64,000 bases of DNA from Arthrobacter sp. V1I7 (lineage in GTDB: Bacteria > Actinomycetota > Actinomycetes > Actinomycetales > Micrococcaceae), in contig NZ_JAUSYS010000001.1 of the NCBI RefSeq assembly GCF_030817015.1, positions 4,588,001 to 4,652,000 of the forward strand, written 5' to 3'. Below are positions 1 through 9,375 of the stretch, piece by piece; the stretch's first letter is position 1; each line of letters opens with the position of its first letter. Both the position numbers and the translations under genes were made by a program. A model generated the notes under the pieces. It searched no databases. It had not been told where the DNA came from and was given only the letters and a program-made list of their open reading frames with translations.

Positions 1-914
1 ACATGGCGGCGCAGGTAGTCCTGGTTGCTTGCGGTGACGGACAAGCCGTCGCCGCCGTAGTGCTCGGTGCAGATGATGCCCTGAAAACCGGCTGCGATGG
101 CTGCCTTGAATGCCTCACGGTAGTTGATGAGGCCGCTTTCCATCGGTGCGGGCATGGCAACGTAAGTATCGCGGGCCACGTCCTCGTCACGGATGTAGTT
201 CTTCACGTGCCAGTAGTTGGAGTACGGCATGGTCTTGGAAACCATTTCGCGCCAGTCCTCGATGGGTCGGTGCAGGCGGACGAGGTTTCCGATGTCGGGG
301 TTGAGGCCGACGTTTGCGAGGCCGATGTCCTCGACTAGCTGCACAGACGAGTCTGCCGTGCCAAGGTAGGTGTCTTCGTACATTTCCAGCGAGAGCAGGA
401 CCCCCACCTCGGCCGCGTGACGGCCGAGTTCGCGGAGGCGTGTGACGGCGTTGTCCCAGACGCCCTTGTCATCCACCGGGTCCCTGTGGCCTTCAACCGT
501 CCAGAACCAGAGGTGCTTCTGCTGCTCCGGCGTGATCGCCTGGTGCAGGCCGAACGAGACAACTTCACAGCCGAGTTCAGCGGCGGCGTCGATGGTGCGG
601 TGGCTGTACTCCAGGTTCTCTGCCCAGTTGCCTTGCTCGATCACGCTACGCCGGATGGCGGAGATGACGGGGATGCCGATGCCCACGTTCTCGGCGGTCT
701 GTTTGAACTCGGCCAGGCGCTCTTTGCTGAGATCGCCCGGGCGGACCCAGCTGTCCGTGAGGTCGGCATTGGTGAAACCGGCGTCCCGGACCTCGGTGAG
801 GACCCCGGCCCAGGCGGATGCGTCCGCGTCGTTGATCGGTGTGCCTTGGGCGTCCGTGCCCGGAAACTGCAACAGGGCCGCGGTGATCGGCCAATTCTCC
901 GCTGTGTACGCCAT
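1..914 (-). CDS. Sugar phosphate isomerase/epimerase family protein (partial)
   Basis: This is a TIM-barrel isomerase/epimerase of the xylose-isomerase-like superfamily; about 304 residues are visible and the C-terminus lies beyond the left edge. The ATG at 914 follows a GAAGGAG ribosome-binding site by about nine bases. The complement translates to a soluble protein beginning MAYTAENWPITAALLQFPG. Typical metal and substrate segments are visible: LSLEMYED, NVGLNPDIGN, HVKNY and ICTEHYGG, which supply Glu, Asp and His ligands in the family. No signal peptide is seen. The family includes inosose dehydratases, tagatose epimerases and xylose isomerases, and the substrate cannot be told from sequence. 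It is transcribed alone out of the window, away from tRNA-Leu. Confidence 0.8.
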   Translation of the reverse strand, partial: MAYTAENWPITAALLQFPGTDAQGTPINDADASAWAGVLTEVRDAGFTNADLTDSWVRPGDLSKERLAEFKQTAENVGIGIPVISAIRRSVIEQGNWAENLEYSHRTIDAAAELGCEVVSFGLHQAITPEQQKHLWFWTVEGHRDPVDDKGVWDNAVTRLRELGRHAAEVGVLLSLEMYEDTYLGTADSSVQLVEDIGLANVGLNPDIGNLVRLHRPIEDWREMVSKTMPYSNYWHVKNYIRDEDVARDTYVAMPAPMESGLINYREAFKAAIAAGFQGIICTEHYGGDGLSVTASNQDYLRRH

Positions 915-940
915 TGGTTCTTCACTCCTTCGTGAATCCT

Positions 941-954
941 GTTCCGATAGGAAC
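941..954. promoter_or_regulatory. Inverted repeat upstream of the isomerase gene
   Basis: A perfect inverted repeat with arms GTTCC and GGAAC around a GATA spacer lies 27 bp upstream of the isomerase ATG. The position suits an operator, but the arms are short and no regulator is identifiable. Confidence 0.25.
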
Positions 955-1264
955 TTCCCCCGCAGAAGGCCGTCAGGGCCACAAGGACTATCCTGCAACA
1001 CTCAAAAACCTATCCGGCCTGTTCCCGCTTTGGAAGAGGTCACTGACTGGGTGCGACCCAGCCGCTCCGTCTCGGGACTGCGGAAAGAACAACGACGGCG
1101 CCCGGCTTCAGCTCCGAGGCAACGCCATTCTCGCCAAAAAGAGCGTCATCCTGCTGGTCAGACGCTCGACGACCTCAAGACCTACGTCCTTGGGCACCCA
1201 CCGGGGGCGCTGAGCGAACGGGCTCACAGGTGTTACGAGCTATCGCCTGGGCCGAGACAAAAAA
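955..1264. other. Intergenic stretch, no gene seen
   Basis: This is the spacer between the isomerase promoter side and the tRNA-Leu terminator. The reading frames that cross it lack a ribosome-binding site and recognisable protein sequence. I see nothing supportable in it. Confidence 0.5.
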
Positions 1265-1297
1265 GAACCCCGGGAAATCAACGATTTCCCGGGGTTC
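1265..1297 (-). terminator. Rho-independent terminator of tRNA-Leu
   Basis: A perfect 15-bp stem (1265-1279 with 1283-1297) has a 3-nt loop. On the minus strand it is followed by six U residues (1259-1264). It lies 11 bp downstream of the tRNA 3' end. Confidence 0.9.
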
Positions 1298-1308
1298 CTT
1301 CGATTGCG

Positions 1309-1391
1309 TGCGCGAGGGGGGATTTGAACCCCCACGCCCTTTCGGACACTGGCACCTGAAGCCAGCGCGTCTGCCGTTCCGCCACTCGCGC
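1309..1391 (-). tRNA. tRNA-Leu (anticodon CAG)
   Basis: The complement folds into a class II tRNA. The acceptor GCGCGAG pairs with CTCGCGC, with discriminator A. The anticodon stem CTGGC/GCCAG encloses the loop TTCAGGT (CAG, reads CUG). There is a long variable arm, and a five-pair T stem around TTCAAAT. The 3' CCA is not encoded. Confidence 0.95.
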
Positions 1392-1679
1392 GCAACTTCT
1401 CTTACCCGGAATGCGACCCGTGTTTGCGGACCGCCAACCTCGTAAAAGCAGCGAGATCAAGCATAACGGACAACCGCGGAAAAACACCAATCGAGCTGCC
1501 GAGGCGCCGCACCGCCGTGGTTCCACGGCATGGAGCTGCTGCGTCCATTAAGGCCATTCCCAGACTCGCCCAGTAGTATCTGATGTAGGAGTGCCCACCT
1601 ACCGGGGGCTTCCGCAAATGTTGGAAACCGAGTTCCAGAACGAACACTGCCCCGCAGTCGTCAGGAAAGGAGAAGGACC

Positions 1680-2429
1680 ATGGGATTGCTGGACAAAGTC
1701 GAGCGCGGCATCGAAAAGGCCGTCCGCGGAGTCTTCTCCACCGGTTCTCGCGCCCAGGTTGAACCTGTCGAGATCGCCAGCCGCCTCCGCCGCGAGGTCG
1801 ACAACAAGGCCCTTACCGTCGCAGCGGGACGCACCCTCGCCCCCAACGTCTTCGACGTCCTTCTGAGCGACGACGATTTCCAACGGGCACAGGAATGGGG
1901 CACCCCGCTCGCAGAAGAGCTGTGTGACGTCGTCATCAATCACGTCCGCAGCCAGGGTTACACCTTGCAGGGGCCAGTCCGGATCAGCTTCCGCCGCGAC
2001 GAAGAACGCCGCGCCGGGGATTTTGAGATCAAGTCCCGGACCGAGAAGGCCGCCGCCCCCTCAGCTCCGGCGCAGCCCGGAAGCTACGGCGCCATGCCCG
2101 CCGCGCCGACGCGCCAGCCCTCGCGGCTCCAGCCGGTGCTGGACATCGACGGTCAGCGGTACTCACTCAATGCACCCTCCGTCGTGCTCGGGCGTTCATC
2201 CGAAGCGGACATCCTCATCAATGACACAGGCGTTTCCCGCCGGCATCTGGAGGTCCGGACCGGGCCGGGCGCGGCGCAGGCGATCGACCTCGGTTCGACA
2301 AACGGCAGCTACGTCAACGGCCACAAGATCGTGGGGAGCTCGGAGCTCGCGGACGGCTCCACGATCATGATGGGACGGACAAAAATCACCTTCCGCCTTC
2401 TGCCCGCCAATCCAGGCGGCCGCCCGTGA
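1680..2429 (+). CDS. fhaA: FHA-domain protein FhaA (DUF3662 plus FHA)
   Basis: This 249-residue cytoplasmic phosphothreonine-binding adaptor belongs to the kinase-linked wall synthesis cluster. Residues 1-115 match the DUF3662 N-terminal domain (MGLLDKVERGIEK start), 116-150 form an Ala/Pro-rich linker, and 155-240 form the FHA domain with GRS (171-173), SRRH (186-189) and GSTNG (205-209), the phosphothreonine-binding residues. A strong AGGAAAGGAG site precedes the ATG. In Mycobacterium tuberculosis, FhaA binds the phosphorylated pseudokinase domain of MviN and restrains peptidoglycan synthesis. The matching pseudokinase here would be the gene at 47042-48637. It is first in an operon and its stop overlaps the fhaB start by 4 nt. 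Confidence 0.95.
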   Translation: MGLLDKVERGIEKAVRGVFSTGSRAQVEPVEIASRLRREVDNKALTVAAGRTLAPNVFDVLLSDDDFQRAQEWGTPLAEELCDVVINHVRSQGYTLQGPVRISFRRDEERRAGDFEIKSRTEKAAAPSAPAQPGSYGAMPAAPTRQPSRLQPVLDIDGQRYSLNAPSVVLGRSSEADILINDTGVSRRHLEVRTGPGAAQAIDLGSTNGSYVNGHKIVGSSELADGSTIMMGRTKITFRLLPANPGGRP

Positions 2430-2902
2430 GCGAATTGACAATCACCGCCCTGCGCTTCGGGTTCCTCTTGCTTCTGTGGGTTCTGATCTTCAGCATCGTG
2501 GCCGCCATGCGCCGTGACCTGATGATCGGACACAAGGCGGCGGCGGGCGCGCCCACCGCCCGGCAGGTCCGCAAGAACCCCGCCCTGGCGGAGCCGGCCC
2601 CCGTGAAGCGGCAGGCCCGCCAGCTGGTGGTGACCGAGGGTCCGCTCAAGGGAACCACTATCCCCCTGGCGGGGAGTCCCATCCTGCTCGGCCGCGCGCA
2701 GGAAGCCACGCTCGTCCTGGAGGACGACTACGCGTCGGGCCGGCATGCCCGTTTGTTCCCGCAGGGCAGCCGCTGGTTCATCGAGGACCTGGGTTCCACC
2801 AACGGCACGTATCTGGCAGACCAGCAGCTGACCCGGGCCCTTCCGGTGGAGCTCGGTGTCCCCGTGAGAATCGGCAAGACGGTCATCGAATTGAGGCCGT
2901 AG
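2426..2902 (+). CDS. fhaB: Membrane-anchored FHA protein FhaB (FipA-type)
   Basis: This 158-residue protein has one N-terminal membrane segment (about 8-28), a basic linker, and a C-terminal FHA domain with GR (89-90), SGRH (104-107) and GSTNG (123-127). It starts at a GTG overlapping the fhaA stop (GTGA), which indicates translational coupling. In mycobacteria and streptomycetes the orthologue is a PknA/PknB substrate that links phosphothreonine signalling to division. Two bases separate it from the phosphatase gene. Confidence 0.93.
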   Translation: MSELTITALRFGFLLLLWVLIFSIVAAMRRDLMIGHKAAAGAPTARQVRKNPALAEPAPVKRQARQLVVTEGPLKGTTIPLAGSPILLGRAQEATLVLEDDYASGRHARLFPQGSRWFIEDLGSTNGTYLADQQLTRALPVELGVPVRIGKTVIELRP

Positions 2903-2904
2903 CC

Positions 2905-4644
2905 ATGGCTGCCTCCGACCTTCCCGCCGACGCGGCCGAAGGCAAAACACCTGCCCCGAAGCGGCCGCTCTTCATGCGTTACGCCGCGCGTTCCGATGTC
3001 GGCCGCGTTCGGGCCAAGAATGACGACTCCGCCTATGTGGGGCGGCACCTCGCCGTCGTCGCCGACGGCATGGGCGGCCACGCCGGGGGTGACGTCGCGT
3101 CCGCAGCCACCGTGCTGGACATGATCCACCTCGATCACGACAATTACGCGGGCGACGCCGGAACGGTGCTCGCCGACGAGATCCAGACCGCCAACTCGCT
3201 GCTGTCCGAACTCGTCCACATCAATCCCAAGCTCGCGGGCATGGGCACCACGGTCACGGCCCTGCTCCTGGCCGAGGGCAAGCTTCATTTCGCCCACATT
3301 GGCGATTCCCGGGCCTACCGCTTGCGTAGCGGCGAATTCGAACAGGTCAGCGTGGACCACACTTTCGTCCAGCGCCTCATCGACGAAGGGCGCCTGCGTC
3401 CGGAAGAGGCGGAAACGCACCCGCACAAGAACGTCCTCATGCGTGTCCTGGGCGACGTCGACGCGAGCCCGGAGCTGGACCTCGCCACCCTCGACGTCGA
3501 ACCGGGTGAGCGCTGGCTGCTGTGTTCTGACGGCCTGAACTACGTTGCCGGGCACGTCGTGGAACGCACCGTCCGGGAAACCAAGGATCTGCGCGAATGC
3601 GTCGAAGAACTCGTTGATCTCACGCTCGAAGCCGGATCGCCGGACAATGTCACCGTTGTGATGGTGGATATCGCGGAACGGACGCCCGACGACGTCCGGA
3701 CCGCCGCCGTCGACATCGTATCGACGCCCGTGGCTGATGCGGTCGCTGCGAGCGTTGCCGCCGCACCGCAGGCCGCCAGCATCCATGGTGCAGCCGGTGT
3801 GCCCGGATTCCAGAAGGAGGACGGCGCGGGAGGGCCTGCTGAGTCCGCTGTCCCCCAGCATGAAGCGGACGCCAGCCCTGACGGAAAGACGTCAGGATCC
3901 CGCGACGCCGGCGGCGGCAAGACCGCGGACATGGCCGGTATCCAGGCAGCGGACGGCCAAGGGCCCGAGCCCGCCACCGACCCCCACCTCGGCGAGCACC
4001 TCTCTGCCGAAGTGCTGCGGGAGGAGCTCTCCACCCGTCCGCACCAGCTCGTAGGGGCAGCAGCCGCCGCCGCGGAATCAGGGTCCATTCCCACCATTGC
4101 CGGACGCACCGTGGCGCGCCGGGCGGCGACAGTCCTCACCCACAAGTCCGAACAGGCCCGCGAGGACGCCGAGGAGTACCGGACGGCCCCCCGTCCGCGG
4201 CGCTGGCTGACCATCTCCATCGCCGCCGCCATCGTGGCCGTCCTGACCGTGGGACTCTGGCTCGGCTACGCCTGGACCCAGACGCGGTACTACATCGGCG
4301 AACAAGACCAGCATGTCGCCATCTTCAACGGGGTCTCCCAACGCCTGGGACCCATCCAGCTTTCCACCCTCGAAGCGGTGACCGATATCCGGATGTCAGA
4401 TCTGCCCGAATTCTCCCAGCAACGCGTGCGCCAGACCGTGCCCGCCCGCGACCTCTACGATGCGCAGCGGATCGTGAAGAACCTGGAGCTCACCGGCACC
4501 ACGTCCCCGGCGGGCGAGTGCCTCACGCCCTCCCCGTCGGATCCCGCCAGCGCAGCAGCCCCCGGCCCAGAAGCCAGCACCGCCCCCGAGCCCGGCGCTG
4601 CACCCACGCCGACGACAGCACCGACCTGCGAGGCGGGCAAATGA
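2905..4644 (+). CDS. pstP: PP2C-family serine/threonine phosphatase PstP
   Basis: This is a 579-residue membrane phosphatase opposing PknA and PknB. The PP2C domain covers roughly residues 20-255 and shows the metal-binding motifs RAKNDD, VADGMGG (52-58), GDSR (about 133-136), CSDGLN and SPDN (about 245). A long Ala/Gly-rich linker follows, then a membrane segment near 432-455 and an extracytoplasmic tail ending in a Pro/Ala/Thr-rich stretch. The layout matches actinobacterial PstP, with a longer juxtamembrane linker than I expect for the family. The stop overlaps the rodA ATG (ATGA). Confidence 0.93.
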   Translation: MAASDLPADAAEGKTPAPKRPLFMRYAARSDVGRVRAKNDDSAYVGRHLAVVADGMGGHAGGDVASAATVLDMIHLDHDNYAGDAGTVLADEIQTANSLLSELVHINPKLAGMGTTVTALLLAEGKLHFAHIGDSRAYRLRSGEFEQVSVDHTFVQRLIDEGRLRPEEAETHPHKNVLMRVLGDVDASPELDLATLDVEPGERWLLCSDGLNYVAGHVVERTVRETKDLRECVEELVDLTLEAGSPDNVTVVMVDIAERTPDDVRTAAVDIVSTPVADAVAASVAAAPQAASIHGAAGVPGFQKEDGAGGPAESAVPQHEADASPDGKTSGSRDAGGGKTADMAGIQAADGQGPEPATDPHLGEHLSAEVLREELSTRPHQLVGAAAAAAESGSIPTIAGRTVARRAATVLTHKSEQAREDAEEYRTAPRPRRWLTISIAAAIVAVLTVGLWLGYAWTQTRYYIGEQDQHVAIFNGVSQRLGPIQLSTLEAVTDIRMSDLPEFSQQRVRQTVPARDLYDAQRIVKNLELTGTTSPAGECLTPSPSDPASAAAPGPEASTAPEPGAAPTPTTAPTCEAGK

Positions 4645-6092
4645 CTCAGATCGAATCGACGCCCCGGCCCCGGCGCAATGTGGAACTTGTCCTGCTTATC
4701 CTGGCTCTCGCGGTGGGGATCGGAGCCAACGCCCTCGTCGGCGTGGACCGGGCAAAGGCCTTCGACACGGACTTCTGGTTCCAGTCCGGGCTGCTGACGG
4801 CGGCCGCGCTGGCGTTCCACCTGGTGCTGCGGATCCGCGCAAAGTATGCCGATCCGGTAATACTTCCCCTGGTGGTGGCCCTCAACGGTCTGGGCCTGGC
4901 CATGATTCGCCGTCTGGACCGGGTCGGGGAAGACACCGGCAACAACCAGCTGCGCTGGACCCTTGTGGCCATGGCCGTGGCAATCGCCGTCATCTGGTTC
5001 CTCAAGGACCACCGGATCCTCCGCCGCTTCACGTTCATTTCCCTGGCTGTGAGCGCCGGACTGCTGATCCTGCCCCTGGTGCCCGGCATCAGCGCCGGTG
5101 AAATTCTGGGTGCACGCGTGTGGATCAGGATCGGTTCCATGACGTTCCAGCCCGGCGAGATCGCCAAGATCACGCTGGCAATATTCTTCGCGGGGTATCT
5201 TTCCTCGAACCGTGACCTCATCCTGCTGGCCGGCCGCAAGATCGGACCCCTGCAGTTCCCGCGCTTCAAGGACATGGGTCCCATGGTTGCCGCCTGGCTC
5301 GTTAGCATCGGCGTGCTGATCTTCCAGCGGGACCTCGGTTCCTCGATCCTGTTCTTCGGCCTGTTCCTCGTCATGATCTACGTGGCAACGAGCCGGATCA
5401 GCTGGGTGATCATCGGCGTGGTCCTCATCTCCGCCGGCGGCTTCGTGGCCTCGCGCGTTTTTTCCCACGTGGCCCTCCGGATTGACGGCTGGCTCAACGC
5501 CTTCACCGAGGAGGTCTACGGCCGGGAATTCGGTGGCAGCCTGCAGATCGTCGAGGGGCTGTTCGGCATGGCCAACGGCGGGCTTGTCGGCACCGGGCTC
5601 GGCCAGGGCCGGCCGAACCTCGTTCCCTTCGCGAACAGTGACATGATCATCGCCTCTTTCGGCGAGGAACTGGGACTGATCGGGCTCTTCGCCATCGTTA
5701 TGATGTACCTGCTGCTGTTCACCCGAGGCTTCCGCGCCGCGCTCGGCACCCGGGACGCATTCGGGAAGCTGCTGGCCTGCGGCCTCTCCTTCGCGATCGC
5801 GCTGCAGTGCTTCGTGGTAATCGGCGGCGTCACCCGGCTGATCCCGCTCACCGGACTCACCACTCCGTTCCTCGCCGCCGGCGGCTCCTCGCTGCTGGCC
5901 AACTGGATCATCGTGGGCCTGCTGCTGATGATTTCACACACCGCGCGGGGCCCGGTGGACACCACACCGCTGCCGCCCGGCCAGGAACCGGGAGCCCGGA
6001 AGGACGCCCCCGCGATGCCCTTGAAGCCCACCGGGGTCCCCGGCTCCCGCACGAGTCCCGACGCACCTACCGAGGCGGTGAAACAGCTGTGA
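4641..6092 (+). CDS. rodA: SEDS peptidoglycan glycosyltransferase RodA/FtsW family
   Basis: This 483-residue polytopic membrane protein polymerises lipid II into glycan strands for elongation. I chose the ATG at 4641 because it overlaps the pstP stop by 4 nt and gives a normal RodA N-terminus; upstream in-frame codons run inside pstP. About ten membrane segments are seen. SEDS landmarks are FQRDLGSSILFF (containing the conserved Asp), GQGRPNLVPFANSDMI, SFGEELGLIG and LTGLTTPFLAAGGSSLLANW. The C-terminal 45 residues are Pro-rich and cytoplasmic. It is coupled to pbpA, its expected transpeptidase partner, by a GTGA overlap. Confidence 0.94.
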   Translation: MTQIESTPRPRRNVELVLLILALAVGIGANALVGVDRAKAFDTDFWFQSGLLTAAALAFHLVLRIRAKYADPVILPLVVALNGLGLAMIRRLDRVGEDTGNNQLRWTLVAMAVAIAVIWFLKDHRILRRFTFISLAVSAGLLILPLVPGISAGEILGARVWIRIGSMTFQPGEIAKITLAIFFAGYLSSNRDLILLAGRKIGPLQFPRFKDMGPMVAAWLVSIGVLIFQRDLGSSILFFGLFLVMIYVATSRISWVIIGVVLISAGGFVASRVFSHVALRIDGWLNAFTEEVYGREFGGSLQIVEGLFGMANGGLVGTGLGQGRPNLVPFANSDMIIASFGEELGLIGLFAIVMMYLLLFTRGFRAALGTRDAFGKLLACGLSFAIALQCFVVIGGVTRLIPLTGLTTPFLAAGGSSLLANWIIVGLLLMISHTARGPVDTTPLPPGQEPGARKDAPAMPLKPTGVPGSRTSPDAPTEAVKQL

Positions 6093-7543
6093 ACCAGGCC
6101 ATTCGCAATGCATGGATAGCCGCCATCGCGATGTTCGCCCTGATCTTCGGGGCGCTCAGCTTCGTGCAGGTGGTCGGTGCCGACGAGCTCAAAGCCAACG
6201 CCTGGAACAAGCGCACCCTCCTGCAGAACTACTGCAACGACCGGGGCGCCATCATCGTCGGCGGCACACCGATGGCCGAGTCCGTGCCCGCCACGGAGAG
6301 CTGCAAGTTCCAGCGCACCTACACCCAGCCGGAGCTGTACGCCGGAATCACCGGGTACTTCTCAAGGAGCTATGGCGTGACCGGCCTGGAGAAGACCCTG
6401 AATGAGGTGTTGGCCGGCAGCTCGGACCAGCAGTTCCTGGACCGGATCGGCCAGCTGTTCCTCGGCAACCAGCCCAAGGGCGCCTCGGTGGAGCTCACCC
6501 TTGATCCGGAGATCCAGAAGCTCGCCTACGACCTCATTCCCGATGGCCAGCGCGGCTCGATCGTGGTGACCAACCCGAAGACCGGCGCCATCCTCGCCAT
6601 GGTTTCCAAGCCGTCCTACGACCCCAACCTGATCGCTACGCAGGATCCGGTCGCCGAACAGGCCAACTTCAACGAGCTCAACAAGATCCCCGGGATCAAC
6701 CTCAACCAGAGCGTCAGTGGGCCCACCGGGGCTTTGCTGGCCCCGGGATCGGTCTTCAAGCTCGTGGACACTGCCGCCGCCCTGAGCTCAGGAAAGTACA
6801 ACAACGACAGCGAGCTGCCCAACCCGGCGGAGATGCCCTTCCCCGGCATCCAGTACAAGCTCCCCAATTACGCCGGCGGCAACTGCTACACCCGCAATAC
6901 GGCGAGTTTTGCCTTTGCCCTGCAGCAGTCCTGCAACACACCGTTCGCGAGCATTGCCCTGGACCTGGGCGAGAAGGCCATTGCCGACCAGGCGGAGAAG
7001 TTCGGCTTCGACCAGGATCTCGGCGACCAGCTGAAACTGGATTACGCCCCGAGCATCTTCCCGCGGAACCTCGACCAGGCCGGGCTGGCGCAGTCGGCAA
7101 TCGGCCAGCGCGACGTTCGGGCTACGCCGTTGCAGATCAACCTGATGACGGCCGCGATCGCCAACGGTGGAGTGCAGATGCAGCCGAACCTGATCAGGGC
7201 GGTACGTTCCCCGGACCTGCGGGTGCTCGACGAGCCCAGGCCCGAGGCCCTGAGAACGTCCACCACGCCGGAGATCTCGCGGCAGATCACCGAGTGGATG
7301 ACCAGCGTTGTCAGCGACGGTATCGGCCGCGGAGCGGCCGTCCGGGGCGTCCAGGTGGCCGGCAAGACCGGTACCGCGGAACTGGGCACCGGGCTGAACA
7401 ACTCGTGGTTTACCGGGTTTGCCCCGGCCAATGACCCGCAAGTGGCTGTCACCATCGTCATGCAAGGCGTAGACATCACCACCGGCGCAAAGCTAACCAG
7501 TCCGAACGCGAAGAAGATCTTTGAGGCGGTGTTGAATAAGTGA
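6089..7543 (+). CDS. pbpA: Class B penicillin-binding protein PbpA
   Basis: This 484-residue transpeptidase crosslinks glycan strands made by the adjacent RodA. An N-terminal membrane anchor (about 8-30) is followed by a short non-penicillin-binding region. The transpeptidase domain has SVFK (catalytic Ser221, Lys224), SCN (281-283) and KTG (426-428). The start is the GTG at 6089 overlapping the rodA stop; in-frame upstream codons read through rodA and look non-native. The stop overlaps the pknA GTG start, so the whole cluster is translationally coupled. Confidence 0.95.
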   Translation: MNQAIRNAWIAAIAMFALIFGALSFVQVVGADELKANAWNKRTLLQNYCNDRGAIIVGGTPMAESVPATESCKFQRTYTQPELYAGITGYFSRSYGVTGLEKTLNEVLAGSSDQQFLDRIGQLFLGNQPKGASVELTLDPEIQKLAYDLIPDGQRGSIVVTNPKTGAILAMVSKPSYDPNLIATQDPVAEQANFNELNKIPGINLNQSVSGPTGALLAPGSVFKLVDTAAALSSGKYNNDSELPNPAEMPFPGIQYKLPNYAGGNCYTRNTASFAFALQQSCNTPFASIALDLGEKAIADQAEKFGFDQDLGDQLKLDYAPSIFPRNLDQAGLAQSAIGQRDVRATPLQINLMTAAIANGGVQMQPNLIRAVRSPDLRVLDEPRPEALRTSTTPEISRQITEWMTSVVSDGIGRGAAVRGVQVAGKTGTAELGTGLNNSWFTGFAPANDPQVAVTIVMQGVDITTGAKLTSPNAKKIFEAVLNK

Positions 7544-9369
7544 GGCCTACATCGGGAATCACCCTCGGCGGCAGGTTCCAGCTGACCACGCGGATTGCGA
7601 TCGGCGGCATGGGAGAAGTCTGGAAAGCCAAAGACCTGATCCTTGGCCGCATCGTCGCCATCAAGGTGCTCAAGGAGGAGTACACCGGTGATCCGGGCTT
7701 CCTCCAACGGTTCCGCGCCGAAGCACGCCACACCGCACTCCTGAACCACGTCGGTATCGCCAACGTCTTTGATTACGGCGAAGAGGAGGGCTCCGCCTAC
7801 CTCGTGATGGAACTGGTGCCAGGCCAGCCGCTGAGCAGCATCATCGAACACGAGCAGGTGCTCTCCCCGGACCGGACGCTGTCAATGATCGCCCAGACCG
7901 CCCGAGCCCTCTCGGTCGCCCACGCGCAGGGACTCGTGCACCGCGACATCAAGCCGGGCAACCTGCTCATCATGCCGGATGGACGGGTCAAGGTCACCGA
8001 TTTCGGTATTGCCCGCCTGGCCGACCAGGTTCCGCTGACGCAGACCGGACAGGTGATGGGCACCGCCCAGTACCTGGCTCCCGAGCAGGCCACCGGCCAG
8101 ACGGCGACCGGCGCTTCGGACATCTACTCGCTCGGCGTGATCGGTTACGAATGCCTCACCGGGCACCGTCCGTTCTCCGGTGAATCGCAGATCGCCATCG
8201 CCCTCGCGCAGGTCAACGACGCACCTCCGCCGCTGCCGGAGACACTTTCCAAGCCGGTCCGGGCGCTGCTGATGTCGATGCTCGCCAAGGACCCGAAGAA
8301 CCGGCCGGCCGACGCCATCAAGCTGTCCGAGGCCGCCGAAGCCATCCGCAACGGCGACATCGCCGCGGCCCACGCGGCAGTCCCGGGCATGCTCCTGTTC
8401 GAGGCAGCCACGGGACCCATCACGGCGCCCGTGGGCATCCCGACGGCGGCGACGAACGTCATCGGCGCCAGCGCCGCTGAGGACCGGACGACGTCGGCGA
8501 CTTCAGCGCTGCCGGTGGTCGGCGCGGCAGGGGCGGGAGCCGCCGCCGGTCTGGCGGCCGGCGCCGCCGCCGCCAGCGCCTACGGTGCCCGCAACACCCT
8601 TTCCCGTGCCGACGCCCTCGCGGCCGAACGGCAGTGGGTCCAGGAGGACGACGACTATGACGAGCCCGGCGATGAGCCGGCCCGCCGCGGCCGGAGCCCG
8701 TGGACCTGGCCGCTGATTGCGCTGATCCTGCTGGTCCTCTTTGCCCTGGTAGGCGTGATCCTCACCCAGGCCGGCATCCTGTTCCCGACGCAGGCGCCCT
8801 CAAGCAGCAACGCCGTGGCAACGAGCTCAAGTCCCACCCGCTCGACCCCCACGACCTCGCCCACTTCGCAGAGCCCGAGCCCCACCACCAGCTCCGCGAC
8901 GCCCACCGAGTCCACGCCGGCGGCCATCAACCTGATCCCGGACGCCTACCGTGGCCGGCAATACAACGAGGTGCGCAACGAACTCAACGGCCGGGGACTG
9001 CAGGTCACCGGCGTCGAGGTCTTCAACGCCGCAGCCCCCGGAACGGTCATCGACATCGATCCCTCCGGTCCGGTCGAACGCGGCTCCACCATCACCGTGA
9101 GCTACTCCAAGGGCCCGCAAATGGTCTCGGTGCCCGCTATCCCCTCGGGCGCTTCGGAAGCAGAAGTACAGCAGGCCATCGAGGGAGCCGGACTCCGCTG
9201 GGTCAAGGGCGCGGACGTCAGACCGAGCAACAGGAATGAGGATCCGGGCACGTTTGTCAGCTCGGAGCCTGCCCAAGGCCAGAGGGTGGAAGCCGGCTCC
9301 GTCGTGACCTATCACCTCGCGGCGGAAGAGGCTCCCACCTCGTCGCCAACCCGTTCGACGCGACCGTAG
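7540..9369 (+). CDS. pknA: Serine/threonine kinase PknA-type with PASTA repeats
   Basis: This is a 609-residue transmembrane Hanks-type kinase. The kinase domain (about 10-270) has the glycine loop GGMGEVW, Lys42, HRDIKPGN (134-141), DFG (from 154) and APEQATG. It is followed by an Ala/Gly-rich linker, a membrane helix (about 388-410), a Ser/Thr/Pro-rich spacer and two PASTA-like repeats (about 463-598). Mycobacterial PknA lacks PASTA repeats, so this follows the layout in which both kinases carry them. It starts at a GTG overlapping the pbpA stop. PASTA repeats bind muropeptides or lipid II in related kinases. Confidence 0.92.
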   Translation: MRPTSGITLGGRFQLTTRIAIGGMGEVWKAKDLILGRIVAIKVLKEEYTGDPGFLQRFRAEARHTALLNHVGIANVFDYGEEEGSAYLVMELVPGQPLSSIIEHEQVLSPDRTLSMIAQTARALSVAHAQGLVHRDIKPGNLLIMPDGRVKVTDFGIARLADQVPLTQTGQVMGTAQYLAPEQATGQTATGASDIYSLGVIGYECLTGHRPFSGESQIAIALAQVNDAPPPLPETLSKPVRALLMSMLAKDPKNRPADAIKLSEAAEAIRNGDIAAAHAAVPGMLLFEAATGPITAPVGIPTAATNVIGASAAEDRTTSATSALPVVGAAGAGAAAGLAAGAAAASAYGARNTLSRADALAAERQWVQEDDDYDEPGDEPARRGRSPWTWPLIALILLVLFALVGVILTQAGILFPTQAPSSSNAVATSSSPTRSTPTTSPTSQSPSPTTSSATPTESTPAAINLIPDAYRGRQYNEVRNELNGRGLQVTGVEVFNAAAPGTVIDIDPSGPVERGSTITVSYSKGPQMVSVPAIPSGASEAEVQQAIEGAGLRWVKGADVRPSNRNEDPGTFVSSEPAQGQRVEAGSVVTYHLAAEEAPTSSPTRSTRP

Positions 9370-9375
9370 GACACC

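Noticed and set aside
914..1213. 99-residue plus-strand frame opposite the isomerase promoter
   Set aside because: No ribosome-binding site, and the composition looks like random GC-rich sequence.
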